From: Runella sp. MFBS21
Lineage (GTDB): Bacteria > Bacteroidota > Bacteroidia > Cytophagales > Spirosomataceae
Assembly (NCBI RefSeq): GCF_029433105.1
Contig: NZ_JARNTW010000011.1
Coordinates: 81,990 to 145,989, forward strand
Length of the DNA stretch: 64,000 bases
Direction of reading: 5' to 3'
Shown here: positions 43,336 through 52,937 of the stretch, one piece after another
How the letters are laid out: each line of letters starts with the position of its first letter
Numbering within the stretch: position 1 is the first letter of the stretch
The notes under the pieces: generated by a model
What the model was told of the DNA's origin: nothing
The model's database searches: none
Seen by the model: the letters and a program-made list of their open reading frames with translations, nothing else
Translations under genes and position numbers: made by a program

Positions 43336-44748
43336 ATGTCTCAACAAGAAGAAAAAGTTGAATTTAAACGCGAACTAGGACTCGTCGATGCGGCTTTGCT
43401 CGCTGCGAGCGGCATGATTGGCTCGGGGATATTCATCGTCAGCGCCGACGTAACCCGAAACGTCGGCTCGGCGGGTTGGCTCATTATCGTCTGGCTCATT
43501 GGCGGTTTTATGACCCTAACGGCAGCCGTAAGTTACGGCGAACTCAGCGGAATGTACCCCAAAGCAGGGGGGCAATACGTGTATTTGAAGGAAGCTTACG
43601 GCCGTTTGGTGGCTTTTCTCTACGGTTGGAGCCTTTTTACCGTCATCCAAACGGGCACAATAGCGGCCGTTTGCGTGTCTTTTTTCAAGTTTTTGGCCTA
43701 CTTTTTTCCTATTTTCAGCGAAGATTTAGTGGCTTTTCAGCTAGGTGATTCCTTTAAAGTGTCACCTGCTCAGCTCTCTTCCATCGTTTTACTTTTTTTG
43801 TTGACGTACCTCAATACCAAAGGAGTAAAACTGGGAAAAATCGTTCAAAGTATTTTTACCAGCACCAAACTCTTGAGCTTATTGGGGCTTACGCTGTTCG
43901 GGTTTATTTATCTCAAGCCCGACATCTGGCAGTCAAACTGGAGTGAACCTTTTCACTTGCAGCGACTTACCAAAGCAGGAAACTTTGAGCAATATGCCGA
44001 TACGCCCGCGCTGTGGGGAGCTATTGCGGCGGCGTTGGTCGGAACGGTGATTAGCTACGACGCTTGGAACAACGTAACCTTTGTGGCGGGCGAAATCAAA
44101 AACCCCAAACGAAATATTGGGTTGAGTTTACTGATAGGAACTGCCGTGGTTACGTTCATTTATGTTTCCATCAACCTCATGTTCACGGCGGTTTTGCCCA
44201 TTGAAGCCCTGGGTACGCCCGAAAAAGACCGCGTTGGAATCGTGGCCGCACAGGCTATTTTTGGGGCAAGTGGCACGGCCGTTATTGCGATTTTAATCCT
44301 GATTTCTTCCTTTGGTTGTGCCAACGGAATGATTTTAGCGGGGGCAAGGGTGTATTACAGCATGGCGCAAGATGGCCTCTTTTTCAACAAAACGGGCGAA
44401 CTCAATAAAAATGCCGTTCCCGAATACGCCCTTTGGTTGCAGTTTTTGGTGGCGGTAGCGCTGAGCCTGAGCGGTCGCTACGGCGATTTGCTCGACATGA
44501 TTTCGTTTGTGGTTGTCATTTTTTACGTATTGACGATAGCCGCTATCTACGTTCTACGCAAAAAAGAACCCACCCTCGACCGCCCCTACAAAGCCTGGGG
44601 TTACCCTATTTTGCCTGCCATTTACATCTTAATGGGACTGGCGTTTTGTACCTTGTTAATCATTTACAAACCCACCTACACCTGGCCCGGGCTTATCATT
44701 GCGGGGGTAGGCGTTCCTGTTTATTATTGGGTTAAATGGAAAATGTAG
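43336..44748 (+). CDS. APC-family amino-acid permease
   Basis: The protein has 470 residues and about 12 membrane helices. The first helix carries the substrate-backbone motif ASGMIGSGIF typical of APC transporters. Further landmarks are GELSGMYPKAGGQYVYLKEAYG, YDAWNNVTFVAGEIKNPKRN and DRPYKAWGYPILPAIYI. It resembles LAT/serine-threonine-type exchangers. It begins four bases after the monooxygenase and likely moves the amino acid or amine product of the periplasmic amidohydrolase into the cytoplasm. The exact substrate cannot be read from sequence. Confidence 0.92.
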   Translation: MSQQEEKVEFKRELGLVDAALLAASGMIGSGIFIVSADVTRNVGSAGWLIIVWLIGGFMTLTAAVSYGELSGMYPKAGGQYVYLKEAYGRLVAFLYGWSLFTVIQTGTIAAVCVSFFKFLAYFFPIFSEDLVAFQLGDSFKVSPAQLSSIVLLFLLTYLNTKGVKLGKIVQSIFTSTKLLSLLGLTLFGFIYLKPDIWQSNWSEPFHLQRLTKAGNFEQYADTPALWGAIAAALVGTVISYDAWNNVTFVAGEIKNPKRNIGLSLLIGTAVVTFIYVSINLMFTAVLPIEALGTPEKDRVGIVAAQAIFGASGTAVIAILILISSFGCANGMILAGARVYYSMAQDGLFFNKTGELNKNAVPEYALWLQFLVAVALSLSGRYGDLLDMISFVVVIFYVLTIAAIYVLRKKEPTLDRPYKAWGYPILPAIYILMGLAFCTLLIIYKPTYTWPGLIIAGVGVPVYYWVKWKM

Positions 44749-44795
44749 AAGTTATGAATTTATATTAACCGAAAAAACAATAATATTTTACTATT

Positions 44796-44829
44796 AAATG
44801 AAGGCGTAGCATGCCCTATGCCTTCATTT
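44796..44829 (+). terminator. Terminator after the SusCD-amidohydrolase operon
   Basis: AAATGAAGGC pairs with GCCTTCATTT around 14 bases that can fold further, ending in TTTT, about 48 bases after the permease stop. Confidence 0.75.
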
Positions 44830-44920
44830 TAACGAAAGAGGAGACTGGTTAAAAGGGGTAACTTAAAAAGAAAACTTGCTTTATCTTTAAAAGATACATC
44901 TTCCATAACCTCCTTTTCAA

Positions 44921-46669
44921 ATGTTTCTCAGTTATAGTACAAATTGGCACAAATACGCATTCTTTTTTCTTTTCTTTTGTGGAACAATAAGCATTCATGC
45001 TCAAACTAATAGCACCTCTTCAAAAAAAGAAGGGTATTCTAGCGACCCTAAAGTAGTCGAAAAAGGAAAACAATTATTCTTAAGCAACTGTACGGCTTGT
45101 CATAATTTCACCCAAAAAGGAATCGGACCTAGCCTAGAAAAAGCCACGACTGATTTACCCTCCGAATGGCTTACAAAGTTTATTTCAAATGCCCCAGAGA
45201 TGATTTCGGCGGGGGATGCCAGAGCGGCGACTCTTTTTGAGGAATACAAACAAATGATGCCTACTTTTACTCATCTCAAACCACAAGAAATAGAGTCAAT
45301 TTTGGCCTTTATTCACACCAATCAGCAAAAAGAAAACACCAAAGATTCGTACAAAGGTGTAGTTGTTACAAATCCCGTTGAGGCTAAGATTCAGCCGGCT
45401 ATCTGGAAGATGGAACTTAAGCATTTTGCTACAGCTCCTTTTACTGCAAGCAAAGGTCCTTTGGCTCGGATTACGAAAATGGATGTTTTGCGGGGTGGTG
45501 CTAAGGAAAGGACTTTCATAGTGGATTTGCGGGGAATATTGTACGAGTTGGTCGATAATCAATGGCAGGTTTACCTAGATATGGCCAAAGAACGTCCCAA
45601 TTTTATTCCAATCCCAGGATTAGCTACTGGTTTTGGAAGTTTTGCCTTTCATCCCGAATTTTATAAAAATGGGTTATTTTATACGACTCATACCGAAAAA
45701 CCTAACTCGGCCAAAGCGGATTTTGGGTATGCAGATTCTATCAAAGTGACGCTTCAGTGGGTAATCACTGAGTGGAAAATAGATAATCCAACTGCTAGTT
45801 CATTTTCGGGAAAAAGCCGTGAAATATTCCGTATTAACATGGTGTCGCCAATTCATGGAATGCAGGAAATAGCTTTTAACCCCACAGCTCGCAAAGGCAG
45901 TAGTGACTATGGACTTCTATATGTAGGAATAGGAGACGGAGGAGCCTCCGAAAATGGTTTTGCTTTTATTTGTGCCGACAATACCCGTCCTTGGTCATCA
46001 GTGTTGCGGATTGACCCTATGGGACGCAATAGTAAAAATGGCAAATATGGCATCCCCAAAAACAATCCTTTTGCTAATGACAAAAATGAAAAGACATTGG
46101 GTGAAGTATACATACGAGGTTTTCGAAACCCCAATAGATATACTTGGACGACTGATGGTAGGTTGATTGTAGTTGATATTGGACAAACCAACATAGAGGA
46201 GCTGAATATTGCAAAGGCAGGAGCTGATTATGGATGGCCTGAGCGAGAGGGGACTTTTGTTATCAATCATCGAGGCAAAATGGATCGGGTTTATGCCTTG
46301 CCTGCTGACGAGCCTCGCAACAAATACACCTATCCTGTGGTTCAGTATGACCATGATGAAGGAAAGGCTATTTCGGGTGGGGTAGTGTACAACGGGACGG
46401 CTGTACCTGCGCTAAAAGGAAAGTATATTTTTGGGGATATCAACAATGGACGAGTATTTGCCGTCGAAACGGATCAATTAAAACTTGGAAAACAAGCCAA
46501 TATCCAGGAGGTTTTACTGAAAATAGATGGTGAGGAGAAAACTTTTCTGGATCTTCATCCTACAATCAAACCTGATTTGAGACTTGGAGAAGGCCCTAAA
46601 GGAGAGCTTTTTATTTTTACAAAAGCCGACGGGAAGGTATATCAGGTTGTGGGTATATCCAATCCCTAA
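44921..46669 (+). CDS. Cytochrome c / glucose-sorbosone dehydrogenase fusion
   Basis: The protein has 582 residues. Signal peptide (ending ...ISIHAQ). Residues about 40-130 are a monohaem cytochrome c (CTACHNFTQKGIGPSL, distal Met in YKQMMPTF). The rest is a six-bladed soluble quinoprotein propeller of the GSDH family (GFGSFAFHPEFYKNGLFYTTH, YGLLYVGIGDGGASENG, IYIRGFRNPNR-like VYIRGFRNPNRYTW, DYGWPEREG). It oxidises a sugar in the periplasm, probably with PQQ, and hands electrons to its own haem. The haem domain leads here, unlike the inserted domain of the two PQQ dehydrogenases at 27-32 kb. Confidence 0.88.
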   Translation: MFLSYSTNWHKYAFFFLFFCGTISIHAQTNSTSSKKEGYSSDPKVVEKGKQLFLSNCTACHNFTQKGIGPSLEKATTDLPSEWLTKFISNAPEMISAGDARAATLFEEYKQMMPTFTHLKPQEIESILAFIHTNQQKENTKDSYKGVVVTNPVEAKIQPAIWKMELKHFATAPFTASKGPLARITKMDVLRGGAKERTFIVDLRGILYELVDNQWQVYLDMAKERPNFIPIPGLATGFGSFAFHPEFYKNGLFYTTHTEKPNSAKADFGYADSIKVTLQWVITEWKIDNPTASSFSGKSREIFRINMVSPIHGMQEIAFNPTARKGSSDYGLLYVGIGDGGASENGFAFICADNTRPWSSVLRIDPMGRNSKNGKYGIPKNNPFANDKNEKTLGEVYIRGFRNPNRYTWTTDGRLIVVDIGQTNIEELNIAKAGADYGWPEREGTFVINHRGKMDRVYALPADEPRNKYTYPVVQYDHDEGKAISGGVVYNGTAVPALKGKYIFGDINNGRVFAVETDQLKLGKQANIQEVLLKIDGEEKTFLDLHPTIKPDLRLGEGPKGELFIFTKADGKVYQVVGISNP

Positions 46670-46722
46670 ATGGTATTTTCCCTACCCTTCTTTATCATAA
46701 AAGGGTAGGGAAAATACCATTT
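46668..46722. terminator. Strong bidirectional terminator between convergent genes
   Basis: A perfect 22-base stem, with arms containing GGTATTTTCCCTACCCTT and its complement, surrounds about 11 bases. It overlaps the stop codons of both the sorbosone dehydrogenase (46669) and the ThuA gene (46721). Confidence 0.9.
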
Positions 46723-47698
46723 ATTTTTCCGAAAATTTACGCTGACTTGTGGCACTTTCGGTAGGAAAATCTTTAGGAATCGGGATATCCACTTTTCCAG
46801 TAGCTGCCCACTGAGCGCCACGTTGGAGACAAGTGATAAAACCTACACATTCTACTGAATAATCAACGTGTCCTAGTGGTGTATGAAAAATACGTCCCTT
46901 ACCTTGTTTGATAGTCATGAGCATTGGCTCGTGGCGGTCTGTGCCGTTATTGTCTTTGGGAGAAAAAGCAGTTGCTAGTACTTCCATGTTTTCGGCCGGG
47001 CCACGCAGACGGTCATACATTTCGTCTTTGGTGTGCATCCATTTGAGGGGCATTCCTTTGGTAATCGGATGTTTTGAGTCCCGAATCGTAATCAAAAACT
47101 CTTTTTGTGCGCCATGTGAGCCCGCATTGCCGGGTTTGGTATCTTTGATAAGTTTGCCGGTTTCGTCATAGTACACATAAGGGCCGTCTTTTTCGGTACG
47201 GTTGCCCCATCCACCAAGTCCAATCATCCGATTGTAAGCGGGCCATAGAGGAAAAGAATTGTTAGCCGCATGTACCACCACGAGTCCGCCGCCGTTTTGA
47301 ATATATTTTTCAAAATCCGCTTGCGTCCCATCCGACCAAGGAGCGGCGTTCCATCCAAAATTACAAATGACGACATCGTATTTATGAAAATCAGGGTGAA
47401 AGGCTGAATCCATACGAGGTTTGGGGAGAGCTACCGTTTTGGGGACACCATCGATTGGGAATTTCTCGACCAAATCTCCACCGTTCCAAGTATAATAAGT
47501 ACGCTGGACATCCACCGTAAATTTTCCAGTTTCTTCCAGATAATGCTTCATCATGTAGGTGATTTTGGGCCATTGATCGTGGTTGTTTTGACCGTCAATA
47601 ATGAGTGCTTTAAGGACTTTGTTTTTTTGAGCTACTAGCTCTAAAGTAGTACAAAATCCCAAAATAAGGAGAAGTAATAAGCGGCACTTAGCTTTCAT
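46721..47698 (-). CDS. ThuA-domain secreted protein
   Basis: The protein has 325 residues. Signal peptide (MKAKCRLLLLLILGFCTTLELVAQ). A ThuA/trehalose-utilisation fold related to class I glutamine amidotransferases: VLKALIIDGQNNHDQWPKIT, YDVVICNFGWNAAPW, NGGGLVVVHAANNSFPLWPAYNRMIGLGGWGNRT, HPITKGMPLKWMHTKDEMY and GKGRIFHTPLGHVDYS. Such proteins are common in carbohydrate clusters of Bacteroidota and Planctomycetes and may bind or process sugars, but their activity is poorly defined. It is a single gene convergent with the sorbosone dehydrogenase. Confidence 0.88.
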   Translation of the reverse strand: MKAKCRLLLLLILGFCTTLELVAQKNKVLKALIIDGQNNHDQWPKITYMMKHYLEETGKFTVDVQRTYYTWNGGDLVEKFPIDGVPKTVALPKPRMDSAFHPDFHKYDVVICNFGWNAAPWSDGTQADFEKYIQNGGGLVVVHAANNSFPLWPAYNRMIGLGGWGNRTEKDGPYVYYDETGKLIKDTKPGNAGSHGAQKEFLITIRDSKHPITKGMPLKWMHTKDEMYDRLRGPAENMEVLATAFSPKDNNGTDRHEPMLMTIKQGKGRIFHTPLGHVDYSVECVGFITCLQRGAQWAATGKVDIPIPKDFPTESATSQRKFSEK

Positions 47699-48135
47699 AT
47701 AGTACAGAAATATTAAAGGTTAGTTATTTGTTAATCAATATGTTACACAAGAAAAATGCTTTTTAATGATTAAGTGCTATTTGTTAGAAATGGTTTTAAG
47801 TACAAATAGGATGATTTTTGATAATAAATAGACCAGCACGACTGGTTTCTACTTTAAAGTTGTTGTTTTTTTCAAGGCTTAGTTATTCCAAACCTGCTAT
47901 AAGTTGGTGTAAATTTCTTTCAAAAACTATTTAGGTCTGCTAAACAGTTTTCGAACCATGATATGTCAAAGCTATGAAGTAAGGCGGTTTGTTCGTAAAA
48001 GTTTATGCGCTTTTTTGAAAATGGAAGTGCTTTAAAATTCAGATAAGTATTTGAGCAACCCCGCCCTCTTTATGAAGGAAGAGCCTCGAAAGACTCACTA
48101 TTTGTAAGAAACCTATGGTCTTTATTTTAAAAATT
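47699..48135. other. Gene-free stretch between thuA and the xylanase
   Basis: These 437 AT-rich bases must carry the divergent promoters of the ThuA gene and of the GH10/esterase operon. I see no open frame, repeat or hairpin that I would call. Confidence 0.5.
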
Positions 48136-49272
48136 ATGAAAAAACAATCGTTACTTTTTGTACTTCTTTTTTTAAATCTAAATACTTCTTGGGCGCAGCT
48201 TACGCTCAAAGAAGCTTATAAAGGAGCTTTTAAAATGGGCGTGGCAGTGAATGACGCCATTGTTTCGGGAAAAGACAAAGCTTCTCAGCTAATCGTAGAG
48301 CAGCAGTTTAATACCATCACCCTCGAAAACTCCATGAAAGCTGGGCTTATCAATCCCCAACCGGGTGTATTTAAGTTTGAGCCTGCGGATGCCTATGTAG
48401 CTTTTGGACAAAAAAATAACATGTTTATCGTAGGTCATACCTTGGTATGGCATAATCAAACCCCGGCTTGGTTTTTTCAGGATGAAAGTGGAAAACCTAA
48501 GTCAAAAGAGGCGGTAGCGGAGCGCTTGCATGAGCACATCAAAACGGTAGCTGGCAGGTATGCCGGAAAAGTACATGCTTGGGATGTGGTCAATGAAGTC
48601 ATAGATGATGATGGCAACTACCGCCCTACCACTTGGGTAAAAGGAATCGGGAGTGGGGAAGAATTGGTAAAACTGGCCTTTAAATATGCCGCTCAGTACG
48701 CTCCTAATACGGAGCTTTACTACAACGATTTTAATGCCTGGCGACCTTCCAAAAGAGATGGTATTGTGAAGATGGTGAAAATGCTTCAGAAAGAAGGAAT
48801 CAAAATCGATGGTATCGGCATACAAGGTCATTGGGGACTCAACTACCCCAAAACCGAATATATTGAAGCTGCCATTGAAGCCTATGCGGCGTTGGGTCTA
48901 AAAGTAATGATTACGGAATTAGACGTAGATGTGTTACCACTGACCAAAGAAGGACAAATCATCGGGCAAGGGATGAGCGAAAAACAGTTTCAAAATGAAG
49001 AATTTAAGACGTTTTTAGATCCTTATCCCAATGGGTTGCCAGACAACATACAAAAAGCGTTGGCAGATAGATATGCGCAACTTTTTGAGATATTTTACCG
49101 AAAAAGAGATAAAATCGACCGCGTAACCATGTGGGGAATTAACGATGATATGTCCTGGAAAAACGATTATCCTATTCCTAACCGCACCAATTACCCACTG
49201 CTGTGGGACCGAAAAAAACAGCCGAAACCTGCTTTTGATGCAGTATTGAAAGTCCCCCAAAAATCAAAGTAA
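48136..49272 (+). CDS. Endo-1,4-beta-xylanase, GH10
   Basis: The protein has 378 residues from ATG 48136, which begins the signal peptide MKKQSLLFVLLFLNLNTSWAQ; the frame is open from 48115. GH10 barrel with ITLENSMKAGLINPQPG, GHTLVWHNQTPAWFF, acid/base Glu154 in AWDVVNEVIDDDG and nucleophile Glu261 in VMITELDVDVLP, and MWGINDDMSWKNDYP near the end. It cuts xylan backbones outside the cell or in the periplasm. The next gene, 13 bases on, encodes an esterase/deacetylase that could strip acetyl groups from the same polymer. Confidence 0.96.
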   Translation: MKKQSLLFVLLFLNLNTSWAQLTLKEAYKGAFKMGVAVNDAIVSGKDKASQLIVEQQFNTITLENSMKAGLINPQPGVFKFEPADAYVAFGQKNNMFIVGHTLVWHNQTPAWFFQDESGKPKSKEAVAERLHEHIKTVAGRYAGKVHAWDVVNEVIDDDGNYRPTTWVKGIGSGEELVKLAFKYAAQYAPNTELYYNDFNAWRPSKRDGIVKMVKMLQKEGIKIDGIGIQGHWGLNYPKTEYIEAAIEAYAALGLKVMITELDVDVLPLTKEGQIIGQGMSEKQFQNEEFKTFLDPYPNGLPDNIQKALADRYAQLFEIFYRKRDKIDRVTMWGINDDMSWKNDYPIPNRTNYPLLWDRKKQPKPAFDAVLKVPQKSK

Positions 49273-49285
49273 GAAGCCATTACTC

Positions 49286-51949
49286 ATGAAGTCATTTTAT
49301 ACTTTCTTTGCCTGCCTTGCGCTTTCTTTGTCGGTCAGGTCCCAAATCCGATTGCCAAAGTTAATTTCGGATCATATGGTTTTGCAGCGTGACCAGCCGC
49401 TGAAAATATGGGGTTGGGCGTCACCCAAAGAAAAAGTAGAATTGAGTTTTAATAAAAAGACGTTTAAAACTACCACTAATCCTAATGGTCAATGGGAAAT
49501 TACGCTGCCCGCACAGTCGGCGGGAGTGGGGTTTGACATGGTGTTAAAAGGCAAAAATCAAATCATTCTCAAAAATATCGCTTTTGGGGATGTGTGGCTT
49601 TGTAGCGGACAAAGCAATATGGTATTGCCAATGGAAAGAGTCAAAGAAAAATATTTTGAAGACATCGCCAACGCCAACTATCCTGACATCCGCAATTTTT
49701 TTGTGCAGACACTCACCGACTTAAATGGTCCCAAAGAAGATTTTCCGACGGGAAAATGGCTCCAAGCAAATCCTAAAGATGTACTTACTTTTGGTGCCGT
49801 AAGTTACTTTTTTGCGCGTGATATGTACGAGAAATACAAAGTGCCGATTGGCATCATCAATAGTTCGGTAGGAGGAACCCCCATAGAAGCTTGGATTAGT
49901 GAAAGTGGGTACAAGGATTTTGGAGATATTCAGAAAATCATATCTCAAAACAAAGATACAAACTTCGTAAATGCTTCGAGCATCAGGCCGATGGCAATGC
50001 TTAACCGCCCAAAAGTTCAAGATGCGGGATTGGTTGAACATTGGGAAAGTGTTGATTATCAACCAAAAGGATGGCGAAATTTTAATATTCCAGGCTATTG
50101 GGAAGACCAAGGACTCAAAGATTTAAACGGTGTTGTGTGGTTTCGTCGGGAGTTTGAAGTACCCAAATCTTGGTTGGGCAAACCTGTAAAATTATACATG
50201 GGTCGAATCGTGGATGCCGACGAGATGTATGTCAATGGGAAAAAAATAGGGAATGTAACTTACCAATACCCACCTCGCCGCTACGAAATCCCCGCTGAGG
50301 TATTGAAAGAAGGAAAAAATACCTTTGTGATTAGGGTTACCAATACAGCAGGCAAAGGGGGATTTGTGCCTGATAAACCCTATTTCATGACGACCAACAA
50401 CGAACAAATAGACCTGAAAGGGACTTGGCAATATAAGGTGGGGGAAGTATATCAGCCAACAGGGTGGTCAGGAGTAGGAGGGGGCTTGGTGAAGCAAAAT
50501 CAACCCACGGCGCTCTACAATGCGATGATTGCGCCTATTTTGCCCTTGAAGCTCAAAGGATTTGTTTGGTATCAAGGAGAAACCAATGCTGGGCGTCCTG
50601 AGCCTTATGATGCCTTACTACCTGCATTGATTAACAATTGGAGAGCGCTTTGGCAAAGTCCTACTCATCCATTTTTGGTAGTACAATTGGCAAATTTTCA
50701 AGACATTAATTACACTCCAACCGAAAGCAGTTGGGCAAGGCTGAGAGAAGCTCAAAACAAGGCCCTTACTTTACCCAATGCCGCCGTAACGGTAACGATA
50801 GATTTGGGCGAATGGAACGACATTCACCCACTCAACAAAAAAGATATTGGCCAACGCTTAGCCTTGGCCGCACGCAACTTGGCATATGGCGAAAAAGACA
50901 TCGAATACTCAGGGCCCGTTTTGAAATCACAAACCATTGAAAATGAAAAAGTTATTCTCACTTTTGACCATGTTTCGGGCGGGATAGTGGCAAAGGATAC
51001 AGAGCCTCTAAGGTGGTTTTCGGTAGCTGATTATGATAAAAAATTTGTGTGGGCTAACGCCAAAATCATTGGAAAAGATAAAATAGAGCTTTGGGCTGAA
51101 GCCGTGAAGCACCCTAAATATGTACGTTATGCTTGGCAAGACAATCCCGAAGGAGTAAATTTTTATAATTCAGCAGGTTTGCCAGCCTCACCTTTTCGGA
51201 CAGATGCCGAAAATCTGGACGAGTCTAAACCTTGGAAAGGAAAAAAATGCGCGGTTGTGCTGACCTACGATGATGCCCTCAATGTGCATCTCGACTATGC
51301 CATTCCTCAGCTTGATTCGCTTAGTTTAAAAGGGACTTTTTATATTGCAGGAGCTTTTCCTGGGTTTAAAAACCGAATGAATGATTGGAAAAAAGCGGCG
51401 AACCGTGGCCACGAACTAGGCAATCATACCTTATTTCACCCTTGCGATGCGTCTTTACCTAATCGAACTTGGGTAAATCCCGAAAATGACCTCAGTAAAT
51501 ATACCCTCAAGCGCATCACCGACGAAATCCGACTGACTAATACCCTCCTTGAATCAGTAGACGGAAAAAAACAACGAACCTTTGCTTTTACCTGTGGCGA
51601 CACCAAAGTAGGCGGTGTAGAATTTATGAATGAGTTAAAAAATGACCTTTCTGGAGCAAGAGCAGTGCGGGCTCGAATGCAAAAGATAGAGGAAATTAAT
51701 CCCTACGATTTTGATTCTTATATGATTAATGGCCAAACGGGTCAACAGTTGATTGAATTAGTAAAACAAGCTGTAAATGAGGGAAAATTGCTGGTGTTTT
51801 TATTTCATGGAGTAGGGGGAGAGCATTCTCTGGACGTATCCTTAACAGCTCATCGCGCATTGCTTCGGTATTTGAAAGAAAACGAAAAAGATATTTATAT
51901 CGACACCATACTAGGCGTAACTGAACATGTGAAAGCGTTTAAAAAATAG
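49286..51949 (+). CDS. Sialate O-acetylesterase-type esterase fused to polysaccharide deacetylase
   Basis: The protein has 887 residues with a signal peptide. Residues about 20-640 match the SASA/SGNH acetylesterase family: catalytic Ser in WLCSGQSNMVLPM, a beta-sandwich insert (WFRREFEVPKSWLGKPVKLYM), LKGFVWYQGETNAGRPEPY, and the Asp-His pair in DIHPLNKKDIGQRLA. Residues about 650-880 are a NodB/CE4 polysaccharide deacetylase: VVLTYDDALNVHLDY (TxDD metal motif) and ELGNHTLFHPC (HxxxH-type motif), then FLFHGVGGEHSLD. Two different deacetylating activities in one chain behind a GH10 xylanase suggest full deacetylation of decorated xylan (inference). Confidence 0.93.
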   Translation: MKSFYTFFACLALSLSVRSQIRLPKLISDHMVLQRDQPLKIWGWASPKEKVELSFNKKTFKTTTNPNGQWEITLPAQSAGVGFDMVLKGKNQIILKNIAFGDVWLCSGQSNMVLPMERVKEKYFEDIANANYPDIRNFFVQTLTDLNGPKEDFPTGKWLQANPKDVLTFGAVSYFFARDMYEKYKVPIGIINSSVGGTPIEAWISESGYKDFGDIQKIISQNKDTNFVNASSIRPMAMLNRPKVQDAGLVEHWESVDYQPKGWRNFNIPGYWEDQGLKDLNGVVWFRREFEVPKSWLGKPVKLYMGRIVDADEMYVNGKKIGNVTYQYPPRRYEIPAEVLKEGKNTFVIRVTNTAGKGGFVPDKPYFMTTNNEQIDLKGTWQYKVGEVYQPTGWSGVGGGLVKQNQPTALYNAMIAPILPLKLKGFVWYQGETNAGRPEPYDALLPALINNWRALWQSPTHPFLVVQLANFQDINYTPTESSWARLREAQNKALTLPNAAVTVTIDLGEWNDIHPLNKKDIGQRLALAARNLAYGEKDIEYSGPVLKSQTIENEKVILTFDHVSGGIVAKDTEPLRWFSVADYDKKFVWANAKIIGKDKIELWAEAVKHPKYVRYAWQDNPEGVNFYNSAGLPASPFRTDAENLDESKPWKGKKCAVVLTYDDALNVHLDYAIPQLDSLSLKGTFYIAGAFPGFKNRMNDWKKAANRGHELGNHTLFHPCDASLPNRTWVNPENDLSKYTLKRITDEIRLTNTLLESVDGKKQRTFAFTCGDTKVGGVEFMNELKNDLSGARAVRARMQKIEEINPYDFDSYMINGQTGQQLIELVKQAVNEGKLLVFLFHGVGGEHSLDVSLTAHRALLRYLKENEKDIYIDTILGVTEHVKAFKK

Positions 51950-52088
51950 GAACATAAGCCACAGTCCGTTAATAGTAATTGAGATATTTAAGGTGATTTA
52001 ATTGTCTGATTATCAATGAATTGTTTTTAGATTGGCTCGTTTTGAAATTTGCACATTTACTTAAGAAAGATATTAGAAGAAAAACCTT

Positions 52089-52114
52089 CTATTGTAGTTA
52101 ACAAACTACAATAG
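52089..52114 (-). terminator. Terminator between the esterase and SDR genes
   Basis: CTATTGTAGTT pairs perfectly with AACTACAATAG around four bases, eight bases beyond the SDR stop. On the minus strand AAGGTTTTTCTTC follows, giving a T-rich tail. Confidence 0.7.
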
Positions 52115-52121
52115 ACCTAGC

Positions 52122-52925
52122 CTAATTTTTGGGCTTATAGATATTACTTCCAATACTTTCTACCCAAATTTTAGGTACAAAGCGCGGCAAAATGGCATTT
52201 AGTACATTCAAAAAGCCTGGAATAATCTCCGCTTTTCCCCGAAATAGCCCTTTCAAAGCTATGGTGGCGACTTCGTCTGGAGTCATACTGAATTTGGTAG
52301 CTAGCTTTTTGATGTGTTCACTCATACGTGCTCGATTCACAAAATCAGTATTGGTGCTTCCGGGACTTAGTACCGACACCGATATGTTTGTATCTCGAAG
52401 CTCGTATCTAAGGCTACGGCTAAAAGACAGTACGGCTGTTTTGGAAGCGGTGTAAATGGCAAAAAAGGGAATAGATTGATAGGCGGTTGTACTAGCTACA
52501 TTGAGCACAAAGGTCTTGCGATTGTCATGTCGTTTCAAAACAGGAATAAAAACGTAAGTCAATTCAACCAATGCTTTTAAGTTTACATCAATGATATTTA
52601 GTTGTTCTTGAATGGGAATTTCTTCAAATCGCCCAGCAAGACCATAGCCAGCATTATTAACAATGATAGTAAGGGAGGAATGAAAAGGAAGACTCCATTC
52701 ATAAATTGCTTTTATGGCTTCAGTTTTTGACAAATCTTGTGCAAAAAATTGAATGTCTATCCTTGGGAAATCGGTTTTCATTGCCTGAGAAGTAGCCTTT
52801 AGTTTATCAGGATTCGAACTAATCAACAAAAGATGATAACCTCTTAGAGCCAGTTGTTGGGCTATGGCTTTCCCTATACCAGAAGAAGCACCGGTGACTA
52901 ATGCATACTGATGAGTTATGGACAT
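52122..52925 (-). CDS. Short-chain dehydrogenase/reductase
   Basis: The protein has 267 residues. Classical SDR: cofactor motif TGASSGIGKAIA near the N-terminus, NNAGYGLAG, catalytic Ser in VLNVASTTAYQS and Tyr-x3-Lys in FFAIYTASKTAVLSFS. It reduces or oxidises a carbonyl/alcohol with NAD(P). The DltE-like family placement gives no specific substrate. It lies 12 bases after the phytanoyl-CoA dioxygenase-like gene, so the two are co-transcribed. Confidence 0.92.
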   Translation of the reverse strand: MSITHQYALVTGASSGIGKAIAQQLALRGYHLLLISSNPDKLKATSQAMKTDFPRIDIQFFAQDLSKTEAIKAIYEWSLPFHSSLTIIVNNAGYGLAGRFEEIPIQEQLNIIDVNLKALVELTYVFIPVLKRHDNRKTFVLNVASTTAYQSIPFFAIYTASKTAVLSFSRSLRYELRDTNISVSVLSPGSTNTDFVNRARMSEHIKKLATKFSMTPDEVATIALKGLFRGKAEIIPGFLNVLNAILPRFVPKIWVESIGSNIYKPKN

Positions 52926-52937
52926 AAGTAAAAGGGA

